Source: Tangfeifania sp.
GTDB taxonomy: Bacteria; Bacteroidota; Bacteroidia; Bacteroidales; Prolixibacteraceae
Reading direction: 5' to 3'
Assembly: GCA_018400515.1 (NCBI GenBank)
Contig: JAGYMR010000061.1
Span: 1-12,460 of the forward strand
Length of the DNA: 12,460 nt
The notes beneath the pieces were generated by a model, which had not been told where the DNA came from, searched no databases, and saw only the letters and a list, made by a program, of their open reading frames with translations. The translations under genes and the position numbers were made by a program. Below, piece by piece: positions 1 to 7,048 of the stretch (its first letter is position 1; each line of letters opens with the position of its first letter).

Positions 1-2
1 TA

Positions 3-1121
3 AGCGGAGACCGCATCTATATAAAACCGTCGGATGGAGCTGCTTCAACGGAACACCAGCTGGAGGATTGTCTGAGACAGCTGGAGCAGATCAATGGAAA
101 GAAACGGGTTTTTAAGCTCAATTTTTTTGTCGACACCTCCTCCGATGAGGGCTACCGGTCGCTGCGAAAAAAAATTGAAGCACTTGTTTCCGGCCGTTTC
201 CTCCCCCCTTTGATCACCGGGATCATCGCCCAGCCGCCGCTTACGTGTAAAGTGCTGGTAGAAGCTTTTTATTACGATGAGCGTTTATGGAACGCCCGTC
301 TAATCTCCGTGGAAAATGGATCCGCCCTGCTTTTCAAACGCGAGACCTCGGAGGTCCTGGTCGGACAGGTACAGGAAGGATCGGCTGTTCGTTGCCGTGA
401 AAATGCGGGAGCTGCCTTTGCCTCTTTTGGGAAGCTGCTTCAGAGCGCTGCTTTTCAGGTAAATTCTGTGGTGCGCCAATGGAATTACCTGGAAAATATT
501 TTAGGGGTGGAAAATGAGCAACAGCGTTATCAGGAATTTAACAATGTGCGTGCGTCGTTTTACGGGGATTCCTTTAGCAAAACTGGGTATCCTGCTGCCA
601 CCGGCATTGGGATGAACAGGGGGGGCATCATCATTGAATTTGTTGCGGTACGTTCCGCTGATGTCCACACGGTTCCGGTGGATAATCCCCGGCAGATTCC
701 CGCGCATGATTACAGTGAGGGCGTACTGAAGGGGGAGGGGTATGCGGAAAAATCCACACCCAAATTTGAGCGGGCCCGCTACCTGGAGTTGTTTGGGAAA
801 AAGCTGGTATTTATTTCCGGGACCGCTTCCATCAGGGGAGAGAAAACGGTCGGCGCTGGCGATCCCGGGAAGCAGACAGAGATCACCATCGAAAATATTC
901 AGCGCCTCTACTCGCCGGAGTTGCTTTCACAAATCAGCAAAAATAACCTGCGGCCCAGGTACGGCCACGCAAGGGTGTATGTGAAAAACCGGTCAGATTA
1001 TAAAATCATCAAAAAAGCCTTTGAATGTTATTATGGCCGGTTGCCGGTGGTATATATCCTGGCCGATATATGCCGCGATGATCTGCTCGTTGAAATTGAA
1101 GGGAAGGTATTGCTGGATTAA
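3..1121 (+). CDS. Chorismatase-like protein (FkbO/Hyg5/XanB2 family), 5' end outside window
   Basis: The reading frame is open from the window edge to the TAA at 1119-1121 (372 codons visible). The true start therefore lies upstream, and the in-frame TTG at 210 is internal. The C-terminal half carries the family's hallmarks in order: RQWNYLENI, then FPAATGIG-like YPAATGIGM, then VDNPRQIPAHDYSEG, then FISGTASIRGEK with GDPGKQTEITIENI, and near the end YILADICRDDLLVEIEG. This last segment is the acidic region in which the family's catalytic glutamate lies. The first part (KLNFFVDTSS, then IAQPPLTCKVLVEA) resembles a degenerate RidA/YjgF-like fold, so the protein would be two tandem RidA-like domains, as known for chorismatases. 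The family hydrolyses or eliminates chorismate to pyruvate plus a cyclohexadiene dicarboxylate or a hydroxybenzoate. Which product forms here cannot be read from the sequence. It is probably cytoplasmic. Family assignment is from recalled motifs; a RidA-related protein with another substrate is the alternative. Confidence 0.8.
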   Translation, partial: SGDRIYIKPSDGAASTEHQLEDCLRQLEQINGKKRVFKLNFFVDTSSDEGYRSLRKKIEALVSGRFLPPLITGIIAQPPLTCKVLVEAFYYDERLWNARLISVENGSALLFKRETSEVLVGQVQEGSAVRCRENAGAAFASFGKLLQSAAFQVNSVVRQWNYLENILGVENEQQRYQEFNNVRASFYGDSFSKTGYPAATGIGMNRGGIIIEFVAVRSADVHTVPVDNPRQIPAHDYSEGVLKGEGYAEKSTPKFERARYLELFGKKLVFISGTASIRGEKTVGAGDPGKQTEITIENIQRLYSPELLSQISKNNLRPRYGHARVYVKNRSDYKIIKKAFECYYGRLPVVYILADICRDDLLVEIEGKVLLD

Positions 1122-1123
1122 CG

Positions 1124-1156
1124 ATTCGCGGCACGATGCTCCATCGTGCCGCGAAT
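1124..1156. terminator. Convergent-gene hairpin (probable bidirectional terminator)
   Basis: A perfect 15-bp inverted repeat (1124-1138 with 1142-1156) surrounds a 3-base loop. It starts 3 bases after the stop of the chorismatase-like gene and ends 21 bases before the stop of the convergent TonB-dependent receptor. Neither side has a clean T-run (GTTGTTT on the plus side), so termination is inferred from stem strength and position. Confidence 0.65.
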
Positions 1157-1177
1157 GTTGTTTAAACCAGCAATCCC

Positions 1178-3619
1178 TTAAAATTTAAAATCCACGCCGA
1201 TCATAAAATGGGTACCGGCCTGTGGAAAATAGCCGTCCATTTTGTAGCGCTCCCCTCCCAGAATATAGGAATAAACCCAGGCATTGCTTTCGTATTTTTC
1301 GTTGAACAGGTTGTTTACCTGCAGGTGAAACACCATCTCCTCAAATAACCCCGGCTGCAGGGAGTAGTCCATTTTCAGGTTGTTTACAAAATAGGCATCC
1401 AGTTTCCGGTCGTTGCTCGATGTGTTATCGATATACTGTTGGCCCACGTACGAAGAGATCAGTGAAATATCCAGGTTCTCCAGGGGTGTGTATTGTAGTT
1501 GGCTGTTGCCTAACACTTTGGGGGAGAAGGCAATGTCGGTGGTCCCCAGGTCAAAAACCTCCTGTTCCCAGGTATCCCAATTGTCAACAAATTCGGTGAA
1601 ATTTTTTATTTTGTTCCGGCTGAAGGTGGCATTTCCCTGCCACTGCAGCTCCGGGGTAATGATCAGGGCTGCCTGCAGCTCTATACCTGCGCGGTAACTG
1701 TCATCCACATTGACCATGATGGGGTTTCCCACGTTATTGATCTCGCCGGTCAGCACCAGTTGGTCTTTGTAATGCATGTAATAGAAATTGGCTCCCCCCT
1801 TAAAACCGGCAGAGCTGTAATCGTACCCCAACTCCAGGTCATAAAGGGTCTCATGGGTTGGCTGGTAGGTTTCGGTGTCGGTATCGGTATAGGTGGTCCG
1901 GTTAGGCTCCCGGTTGGCGGTGGCAAACGACAGGTAAACTTTTTGATTGGGCTCGGGGATGAAAAAGATGCCCGCCTTCGGATTGAAAAAATTAAATGCG
2001 TGTTGCTGGGAGATATCCCGCAAATCATCGTCGATGCCATCAATGCGGTAGTCGATCCGCCGGAATTGCAGGTCGGCAAAAAGGTTCAGCTTTTCAGTGA
2101 TCTGAACATTGTATTTTCCGAAAAGGTTAAAATCTTTTTTGAGTCCGTTGTTGTTGTACCATTCGTGGTGGGGATCTGCGCTGCCCAGCAGCCGGGCCCA
2201 GATGACATTCCCGTAATGGTCTCCGTCGTAGGTATTCCACCCTCCACCCAGAGTCAGGTCATTTATTCCTTTGCTGTAGTTCAGCGAGAAGGTGATCCCG
2301 TAAAAATGGTTGTCAAGCCATTTCCGGTTTACGAGGTCGGTCGATTCCACGGTTTCGCCCCCAATGGTAATTGCCGGGAGCTGATAATCTTCCAGGTCTT
2401 CGCCGGGTTTAAAATTTTCATAATACCCCTTTCCCCGGATGTAGAAAAGGGAGGTATTTAAATTAAATGCCGGGGTGAATTTGTGGGACAAGTGCAGTTG
2501 GTAATGGTCCTGCTGGTACCTGTCCACCTGGTCTTCGTACGTGTAATAGTTGTACGTCCGGCTGTCGGATGCGATCATTTCCCGGGTTTTTTCTGCTGAA
2601 TAGAGTCCGTGTTCCTCATACCGCTGCATGCCCTGCAGGTCGTCATTTAAACGGACCGATGGCACGCCGTTCCATGACTGGTATGTCTCTTCCCAACCGG
2701 AAAAGACCGTGGCTTTGATGACCGTGTTCTCAGAGTAGCTGCCCGCAGAGACAAAAAATGATTTCAGATCGGAAGATGCCCGGTCAATAAAACCGTCGGA
2801 GGCAATTTTTGACAGGCGGGCATCGATGGTAACCCGGTCGTTTAACAGACCTGTACCAACGGAAATGGTGTTGCGGAAGGTATTGAATGAGCCGGCGGCC
2901 GTTTTGTATTCCCCGTAGGTGTCTTTTTTCAAGGTATTGGTCTGCAGATTGATGGTTGCTCCAAATGCAGCAGCACCGTTGGTTGATGTTCCTACGCCGC
3001 GTTGGATCTGAATGTTCTCGAGAGAGGAGGCCAGGTCGGGCTGATCCACGAACCAGGTCCCGTGCGATTCGGCATCATTCAGCGGAATGCCGTTGACCGT
3101 CACATTCACCCGGTTCAGGTCCGTCCCCCGGATGCGGAAATTGGTATACCCCACGCCGGCACCCGCATCTGAGGTCGCAACAAAGGAGGGTGTAAGCTGC
3201 AACAGGAAGGGAATATCCTGTCCCATATTGCGGCTCCCGATTTCATTGCCCGTGAGGTTGGAATAGGCCATGGGGGTCTTGTCTTTTGCCCGGGTTGCTG
3301 CCACAAGTACTTCCCCCGTCATTATGGACACCGGTTTCAGATCGATTCGAACCTGCTCCTTTGAGGGAATCAATACCTCTTTTTTTTGGGTTTGGTAGCC
3401 CACAAAAGAGGCTACCAGTTGATACGTCCCCGGCTTAAGGTTTCTGAATTCAAATTGTCCTTCGCTGCCGGCCGAAACTCCGTAGAGGCTTTTCTGAATT
3501 ACCACACTGGCTCCGGGAAGTGGTTTCCCGTTGCCTGTTACAACTCCCGTCAGTTGATGCTGTCCCCATGCAGCAATCACCATGCACTGCAAAAGCAGCA
3601 AAACATGTAAGCGTTTCAT
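1178..3619 (-). CDS. TonB-dependent outer-membrane receptor, probably thiamin/TPP importer
   Basis: This 813-residue protein has a signal peptide (MKRLHVLLLLQC..., hydrophobic to about residue 19, cleavage near AWG-Q). Next comes a carboxypeptidase-regulatory-like beta-sandwich at about 22-98 (LTGVVTGNGKPLPGASVVI, FVGYQT). A TonB-box/plug domain follows at about 101-235 (EVLVAATRAKD, then FRIRGTDLNRVNVTVNGIPL, then ENIQIQRGVGTSTNGAAAFG). A long 22-strand-type barrel rich in aromatic girdle residues ends in a terminal Phe (GVDFKF). ATG 3619 is chosen over the in-frame TTG at 3652 because it directly begins a normal signal peptide and follows an A-rich stretch (CTAAAAAAATG). Its leader contains a TPP riboswitch, so the substrate is inferred to be thiamin or a phosphate ester of it. 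TPP-controlled receptors of this kind are established in Bacteroides. The receptor would work with TonB-ExbB-ExbD and an inner-membrane transporter encoded elsewhere. It appears monocistronic, because the next gene downstream is convergent. Confidence 0.93.
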   Translation of the reverse strand: MKRLHVLLLLQCMVIAAWGQHQLTGVVTGNGKPLPGASVVIQKSLYGVSAGSEGQFEFRNLKPGTYQLVASFVGYQTQKKEVLIPSKEQVRIDLKPVSIMTGEVLVAATRAKDKTPMAYSNLTGNEIGSRNMGQDIPFLLQLTPSFVATSDAGAGVGYTNFRIRGTDLNRVNVTVNGIPLNDAESHGTWFVDQPDLASSLENIQIQRGVGTSTNGAAAFGATINLQTNTLKKDTYGEYKTAAGSFNTFRNTISVGTGLLNDRVTIDARLSKIASDGFIDRASSDLKSFFVSAGSYSENTVIKATVFSGWEETYQSWNGVPSVRLNDDLQGMQRYEEHGLYSAEKTREMIASDSRTYNYYTYEDQVDRYQQDHYQLHLSHKFTPAFNLNTSLFYIRGKGYYENFKPGEDLEDYQLPAITIGGETVESTDLVNRKWLDNHFYGITFSLNYSKGINDLTLGGGWNTYDGDHYGNVIWARLLGSADPHHEWYNNNGLKKDFNLFGKYNVQITEKLNLFADLQFRRIDYRIDGIDDDLRDISQQHAFNFFNPKAGIFFIPEPNQKVYLSFATANREPNRTTYTDTDTETYQPTHETLYDLELGYDYSSAGFKGGANFYYMHYKDQLVLTGEINNVGNPIMVNVDDSYRAGIELQAALIITPELQWQGNATFSRNKIKNFTEFVDNWDTWEQEVFDLGTTDIAFSPKVLGNSQLQYTPLENLDISLISSYVGQQYIDNTSSNDRKLDAYFVNNLKMDYSLQPGLFEEMVFHLQVNNLFNEKYESNAWVYSYILGGERYKMDGYFPQAGTHFMIGVDFKF

Positions 3620-3632
3620 TTTTTTAGAAATT

Positions 3633-3652
3633 TTGGTTAACAAACTAACCAA
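3633..3652 (-). promoter_or_regulatory. Leader hairpin just upstream of the receptor start
   Basis: On the minus strand a 7-bp stem (TTGGTTA with TAACCAA) and a 6-base loop end 13 bases before ATG 3619. It lies between the TPP aptamer and the start codon and could be part of the riboswitch's expression platform, or merely a leader structure. No T-run follows it, so it is not an intrinsic terminator. Confidence 0.4.
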
Positions 3653-3678
3653 TGGAGTGGGATGAATCCCTTTTTTTG

Positions 3679-3753
3679 CCCTCCCTTCGCCGGCATTATC
3701 CGGATCAGGTTCATTGGGTATGATCTCAGCCCTTACTTATTAAGGCACCCCCA
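3679..3753 (-). ncRNA. TPP riboswitch (THI element)
   Basis: Read on the minus strand, this stretch contains the conserved aptamer blocks in order. GGGGTGCC (3752-3745) comes first, followed by a short variable P3 stem of TTAATAAGTAA type and GGCTGAGA (3731-3724), which is the pyrimidine-binding part. Then come ATACCC (3719-3714 region), GAACCTGATC, and CGGATAATGCCGGCGAAGGGA (pyrophosphate-sensing arm). All are as in known THI boxes. Only the P1 closing helix is not obvious. The aptamer ends about 60 bases before the receptor's ATG. The usual logic is that TPP binding lowers expression of the downstream gene. Here that would make thiamin uptake respond to intracellular TPP. Confidence 0.96.
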
Positions 3754-3770
3754 TTGCGTAAATATCAATG

Positions 3771-3801
3771 CAAAATTACAAAGGAATTTTGAAAAGACCA
3801 A
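3771..3801 (-). promoter_or_regulatory. Bacteroidota-type promoter for riboswitch/receptor
   Basis: On the minus strand, TTGG (3801-3798) is followed after exactly 19 bases by TAATTTTG (3778-3771), a full match to the TAnnTTTG -7 element. The -33 element is imperfect. The predicted transcript start, a few bases past 3771, falls just upstream of the first aptamer helix, which fits a riboswitch leader. Confidence 0.7.
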
Positions 3802-3812
3802 TTTTTTCCCTT

Positions 3813-3841
3813 TCCGGAAGTGCCACCGGGCAACTTCCGGA
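3813..3841. repeat. Strong hairpin between thioesterase gene and receptor promoter
   Basis: The inverted repeat TCCGGAAGT (3813-3821) / ACTTCCGGA (3833-3841) continues inward as GCC/GGC with one bulged A and a 4-base loop. It lies 145 bases past the stop of the thioesterase gene and 12 bases upstream of the receptor's -33 element. No T-run follows on either strand. It may end the upstream minus-strand transcript or be a dispersed palindrome. The rest of 3842-3985 shows nothing I can assign. Confidence 0.6.
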
Positions 3842-3985
3842 GCACAGCGAAAAGGCCTCTTCTGTTTGTATTTATTTAAAAAAGAGTGGTTTATCTACAG
3901 AGCGCTGTGGAGGACCCTGCCGGCGCCACCCCCGATTTTCCCGCCGGAAAAAGGGCAGCATTTTGAGCTGTCGGGGAGGGAATGA

Positions 3986-4405
3986 CTACCCGGGGAGGAG
4001 GTATGTTTCAAATGCTTTCCGGTGCTTTTCTGTAAGCCGCGCGGGTCGCATCGTAGTGCGGTCGATAAAAAGTCCCTTTTGCCTGGCCCGGGCACACAAC
4101 CGGCCGTCTTCGTTATAGAAACTGAATTCCAGGAATGCCGAAGCATTGTTGAGTTTCGAAACCCATATTTCAATGGTCACCGAATTGTGCAGGAACAAAG
4201 GGTTTTTGTACTGAATGGTTGTTTCCGTTAAAACGGGAACAATGCCTTCGCCCGGGGCGATCTCTGTAACCGGAAGGCCCATGGCTTCCAGAAGGCGGAC
4301 ACGTCCGTTTTCCATCCATTGAATGTAAACGATGTTGCTCACATGTCCGACAAAATCGATGTGGTAAGTGTAGATTTTTTCTTTGTATGTTAATTTTTGG
4401 TTCAT
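3986..4405 (-). CDS. Acyl-CoA thioesterase, hot-dog fold (4HBT/YbgC-FadM type)
   Basis: The protein is 139 residues, the normal size for a single hot-dog domain thioesterase. The N-terminal signature YHIDFVGHVSNIVYIQWMEN (residues 14-33) matches the family pattern D-x-x-G-H-V-x-N-x-x-Y, with Asp17 the expected catalytic acid. The middle part (TTIQYKNPLFLHNSVTIEI) fits the beta-strands that follow. Members hydrolyse acyl-CoA or 4-hydroxybenzoyl-CoA thioesters as dimers or tetramers in the cytoplasm; the substrate here is unknown. The gene starts 39 bases after the glycosyltransferase stop on the same strand, so co-transcription is likely. No promoter is evident in that gap. Confidence 0.85.
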   Translation of the reverse strand: MNQKLTYKEKIYTYHIDFVGHVSNIVYIQWMENGRVRLLEAMGLPVTEIAPGEGIVPVLTETTIQYKNPLFLHNSVTIEIWVSKLNNASAFLEFSFYNEDGRLCARARQKGLFIDRTTMRPARLTEKHRKAFETYLLPG

Positions 4406-4444
4406 GGATCGGATATTAATGTTTTTCTATCAATAAAGGAGGGT

Positions 4445-5548
4445 TTAACTTCCGCCGTTTTTTTTAAGTTTCAGGAAATCTCCTGTTGCTTTTCCGGTCA
4501 GGTTTCCTGTTGCAGGGTCAAAGTTCAGGGTGGAATATTTCCGTTTTCTTTGAATGAAAAATTTCCACATGATGCTTTTGGGGTAAATTTCCGGATGTTC
4601 TTTGACGGTGGTGCAGGGCAGGAGGTTTTTCCGCTTTTTGATGAGTGCCGGCAGGTTTCTGTAAAAGGAGGCGTGGGCTCGGAGTACTGCTCCGAAACTG
4701 TAAAAATGGAGTCCCGTTAAAAATTTGACCGCCGCCACGCCATCGAGTACCATCCGGGTAAAAAAGATCCGGTGAAATTTATGGGGCGGGAGGTTTTTAA
4801 AGAGGAGAAACAGGTTGTTTCTGAAATTCAGGTAGACTTTTTTAGGGTTTTTGTAGGATAAGGTACCTCCTCCCAGGTGAAAAATAACACTTTCGGGCTG
4901 GTAAGCGATGCGGTATCCCCTGTTTTTTAGCCGCCAGCAGAGGTCGATCTCCTCCATGTGGGCCCAGAAATCGGCGTCAAAGCCGTTGACTTCCCTGAAG
5001 GCATTGGCTTTAATGAACATACATGCCCCGCTGGCCCAGAAAACAGGTGTGGGCTTATTGTATTGCCCCAGATCGGGTTCCATCCGGTTCAGGATGCGTC
5101 CCCGGCAGAAGGGGTAACCAAATTTGTCGATAAATCCTCCGGCAGCGCCGGCATATTCAAACTGATGCGGTTTTTCAAAGCTCAGAATTTTGGGTTGTAC
5201 CGCCACCAAGGTTTCATCTTCCTCCAGCATGCGGATACAGGGCTCCATCCAGTGGGGAGTAACCTCCACATCTGAGTTGAGCAATATGAAATAATCGGCC
5301 TCCACCTGCTGCAATGCCCGGTTGTATCCTCCGGCAAAACCGTAATTTTTCCCCAGCGGAATGATTCCCGCTTCCGGGAATTTGTCCTTTAACAGGCGGA
5401 CAGACTGGTCGCCGGAGCCATTATCGGCCACATAGATCCGGGTATCTGCGTAAGCGGTATTGCGGATCACGGAAGGAAGAAAAGTGGGGAACAGTTTTTC
5501 CCCGTTCCAATTGAGGATGACCACCGCAATCTTTGGGTTATCAGGCAT
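4445..5548 (-). CDS. Glycosyltransferase family 2 (rhamnosyltransferase-like)
   Basis: The protein is 367 residues with a GT-A fold. The N-terminal strand VVILNWNG (residues 9-16) and ADNGSGDQS (41-49) form the nucleotide-sugar site. GKNYGFAGGYN (67-76 region) follows, then the metal-binding LLNSDVEVT (89-97) in place of a classic DxD. ASGACMFIK (about 172-180) and WAHMEEIDLCWRLKNRGYR (about 195-213) carry the acidic residues expected for the catalytic base. YQPESVIFHLGGGT ends the conserved domain. This layout is typical of GT2 enzymes annotated as rhamnosyl transferases acting on cell-surface glycans. The acceptor and sugar cannot be told from sequence. There is no membrane segment, so it should be cytoplasmic or peripheral. 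It begins 9 bases after the stop of the preceding small gene, a strong sign of an operon. Confidence 0.9.
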   Translation of the reverse strand: MPDNPKIAVVILNWNGEKLFPTFLPSVIRNTAYADTRIYVADNGSGDQSVRLLKDKFPEAGIIPLGKNYGFAGGYNRALQQVEADYFILLNSDVEVTPHWMEPCIRMLEEDETLVAVQPKILSFEKPHQFEYAGAAGGFIDKFGYPFCRGRILNRMEPDLGQYNKPTPVFWASGACMFIKANAFREVNGFDADFWAHMEEIDLCWRLKNRGYRIAYQPESVIFHLGGGTLSYKNPKKVYLNFRNNLFLLFKNLPPHKFHRIFFTRMVLDGVAAVKFLTGLHFYSFGAVLRAHASFYRNLPALIKKRKNLLPCTTVKEHPEIYPKSIMWKFFIQRKRKYSTLNFDPATGNLTGKATGDFLKLKKNGGS

Positions 5549-5557
5549 AAAAAGGGA

Positions 5558-6034
5558 TTATGAGGTAAGGAGTTTTACAAGGACAGCTACCAGGTTTTCG
5601 GTGGGAATGGCCTCCAGGATTTTGGTCATTTTTTCGGTTCGATCCGGATCACTGGAGTTGAGCAAAGCCTCCATCGCTTTCACCTGTTTCCCTGTGAGTT
5701 CATCCTCCAGCAGTTCTTTAATTTTTTTGTTTTCTGCTTCCTTTTGCGGGAGTCCGAGGCTTTCCAGTTCGGCAATGGCTGCCTCCAGGATCTCTCTCGC
5801 CTGGATCCGGACCGGGTCCTTCTCCTTGGCAGAACCACCTGCTGCCGTGTCGCGCAGATTCCAGCTTGAATAGTCGTAATGGAGCTCTTTGATCATTTTC
5901 AGTTTTGAACTCTCTTTTCCAAAAATGCGTTCCAGGAAAATGATGGTGCGGTTTTTCCATGCCTGCAGGTCGAATTTCCTTTCATCGAGCCGGGCAATTT
6001 GTTCTTTTAGCAGCGCAATTTCTTTTTCTGCCAT
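5558..6034 (-). CDS. Conserved hypothetical protein, helical, Bacteroidota type
   Basis: This is a 158-residue, highly charged and almost wholly helical-looking protein with no signal peptide or membrane segment. An N-terminal heptad-like stretch (MAEKEIALLKEQIARLDERK) suggests a short coiled coil. A motif rich in aromatics follows (ELHYDYSSWNLRDT, about residues 51-64), then a Gly/Ala linker and a Lys/Glu-rich helical C-terminus. I recall similar uncharacterised proteins from Bacteroidota but no function. ATG 6034 is preferred to the in-frame GTG at 6061 because the conserved-looking sequence starts at MAEKE. It leads a tight minus-strand unit with the glycosyltransferase (9-base gap) and the thioesterase. 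A terminator upstream (6170-6129) implies its own promoter in 6035-6128, where an AT-rich TATATTTA (6082-6075) is the best but unconvincing -7 candidate. Confidence 0.75.
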   Translation of the reverse strand: MAEKEIALLKEQIARLDERKFDLQAWKNRTIIFLERIFGKESSKLKMIKELHYDYSSWNLRDTAAGGSAKEKDPVRIQAREILEAAIAELESLGLPQKEAENKKIKELLEDELTGKQVKAMEALLNSSDPDRTEKMTKILEAIPTENLVAVLVKLLTS

Positions 6035-6128
6035 GGGAAGATGGTTTTTAGCAGGTGACACATGAACGAATATTTAAATATAGTTTAAAGTGTTTATTTC
6101 CGGATACAGTTTGTTCATAAAATGCAGG

Positions 6129-6170
6129 AAAAAAATCAGCGGGCGTTGCAAAAAAGAGGCAAAGCGCCCG
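6129..6170 (-). terminator. Intrinsic terminator after the inositol-monophosphatase gene
   Basis: On the minus strand CGGGCG pairs with CGCCCG (6170-6165 with 6145-6140). GCAA/TTGC extends the stem across a 2-base bulge. After the stem and CTGA comes a run of seven T (6135-6129). It begins 4 bases past the stop codon at 6175, so it ends the mtaB/phosphatase transcript. Confidence 0.85.
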
Positions 6171-6174
6171 GAAA

Positions 6175-6984
6175 TTATTCGGTGCCCAGGTAGTGGTGGA
6201 TGGCATTGTAAAAATCTTCAAAGAAGTTATTGGCAGCTGCGACGATCTCACCCCCGAACAGCCAGTTGCTGCCCCCATTAAAATCAGCGACCTTTCCACC
6301 AGCTTGTTGGAGGATAAAAACCCCGGCGGCCACATCCCATGCATGGAGGGCATGTTCAAAAAAGGCGTTGTACCGGCCGGCAGCCACATAGGCCAGGTCC
6401 ACCGCCGCCGACCCCATCCGGCGAAGTCCCCGGGTTGACCGCATCAGGTATTTCATTGCCTCTATGTAATCGTCCAGCCGGCTGAAATTGTAATAGGGGA
6501 ATCCGGTGGCAATGAGCGTATCTTCAAAATGGCGTGCTTCCGCCACCCGTATTTCGTTTCCGTTTAAAAAGGCCGGGCTGTTTTTCCATGCATAGAACAT
6601 TTCGCGGAGTCCCACCTCATAAACCACCCCCAAAACCAGGCGGTTGGCTTCCATAAGAGCAATGCTGACCGAGTGGGGGGATATTCCGTGGACGTAGTTG
6701 GTTGTGCCATCGAGGGGATCCACCACCCATTTGAATTTTTCATCCCCGGCGGTGGCTGTTCCCTCTTCCGTGATAAAGCCGCTTCCCGGAAGCAGTTCCT
6801 TTAATGCTTTTACAATCCGCTTTTCGGCTGTTTTATCAACGTAGGTCACCAGGCTTGCCACGCTTTTTAACTCCACATCCTTTTCCGAAATTTTTTTCCG
6901 TTCGTTCCGGATAAAATCCCCCGTTTCGCGGGCAATCTCGCTGACCTGCCGGCAAATTTGCTGATAATCTGTGTTTTGTTTCAT
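6175..6984 (-). CDS. Inositol monophosphatase family protein (SuhB/IMPase-like)
   Basis: The protein is 269 residues, typical for the family. Metal- and phosphate-binding motifs are intact: ITEEGT (residues 71-76, Glu73/Glu74), WVVDPLDGTTNYVHG (86-100, Asp89, Asp92, Gly93-Thr94), and AWDVAAG (215-221, Asp217). The enzyme removes phosphate from inositol-1-phosphate or related sugar/histidinol phosphates using Mg2+, in the cytoplasm; the substrate cannot be decided here. ATG 6984 is chosen because the sequence before it (up to 7203 in the same frame) runs back into the end of the methylthiotransferase gene and looks unlike an IMPase N-terminus. An AGGA lies a few bases upstream of the ATG. The 64-base gap to mtaB holds no terminator, so the two are probably co-transcribed. 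Confidence 0.93.
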   Translation of the reverse strand: MKQNTDYQQICRQVSEIARETGDFIRNERKKISEKDVELKSVASLVTYVDKTAEKRIVKALKELLPGSGFITEEGTATAGDEKFKWVVDPLDGTTNYVHGISPHSVSIALMEANRLVLGVVYEVGLREMFYAWKNSPAFLNGNEIRVAEARHFEDTLIATGFPYYNFSRLDDYIEAMKYLMRSTRGLRRMGSAAVDLAYVAAGRYNAFFEHALHAWDVAAGVFILQQAGGKVADFNGGSNWLFGGEIVAAANNFFEDFYNAIHHYLGTE

Positions 6985-7048
6985 ACATCCTATTGTTTGA
7001 CCGGATCTTTTCCCTGCAGGAGGAATCGCATCCAAATCCGGGTGCAAA

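Noticed and set aside
1760..2461. Open frame of 233 codons on the plus strand opposite the TonB receptor gene
   Set aside because: It lies wholly antisense to a strongly supported gene, and its translation is a low-complexity Val/Ile/Gly-rich string with no recognisable domain.
3659..3677. GGGA-TGAA-TCCC followed by seven T on the plus strand, terminator-like
   Set aside because: The stem is only 4 bp, and there is no plus-strand gene upstream for it to end. The T-run is more simply the complement of an A-rich leader.
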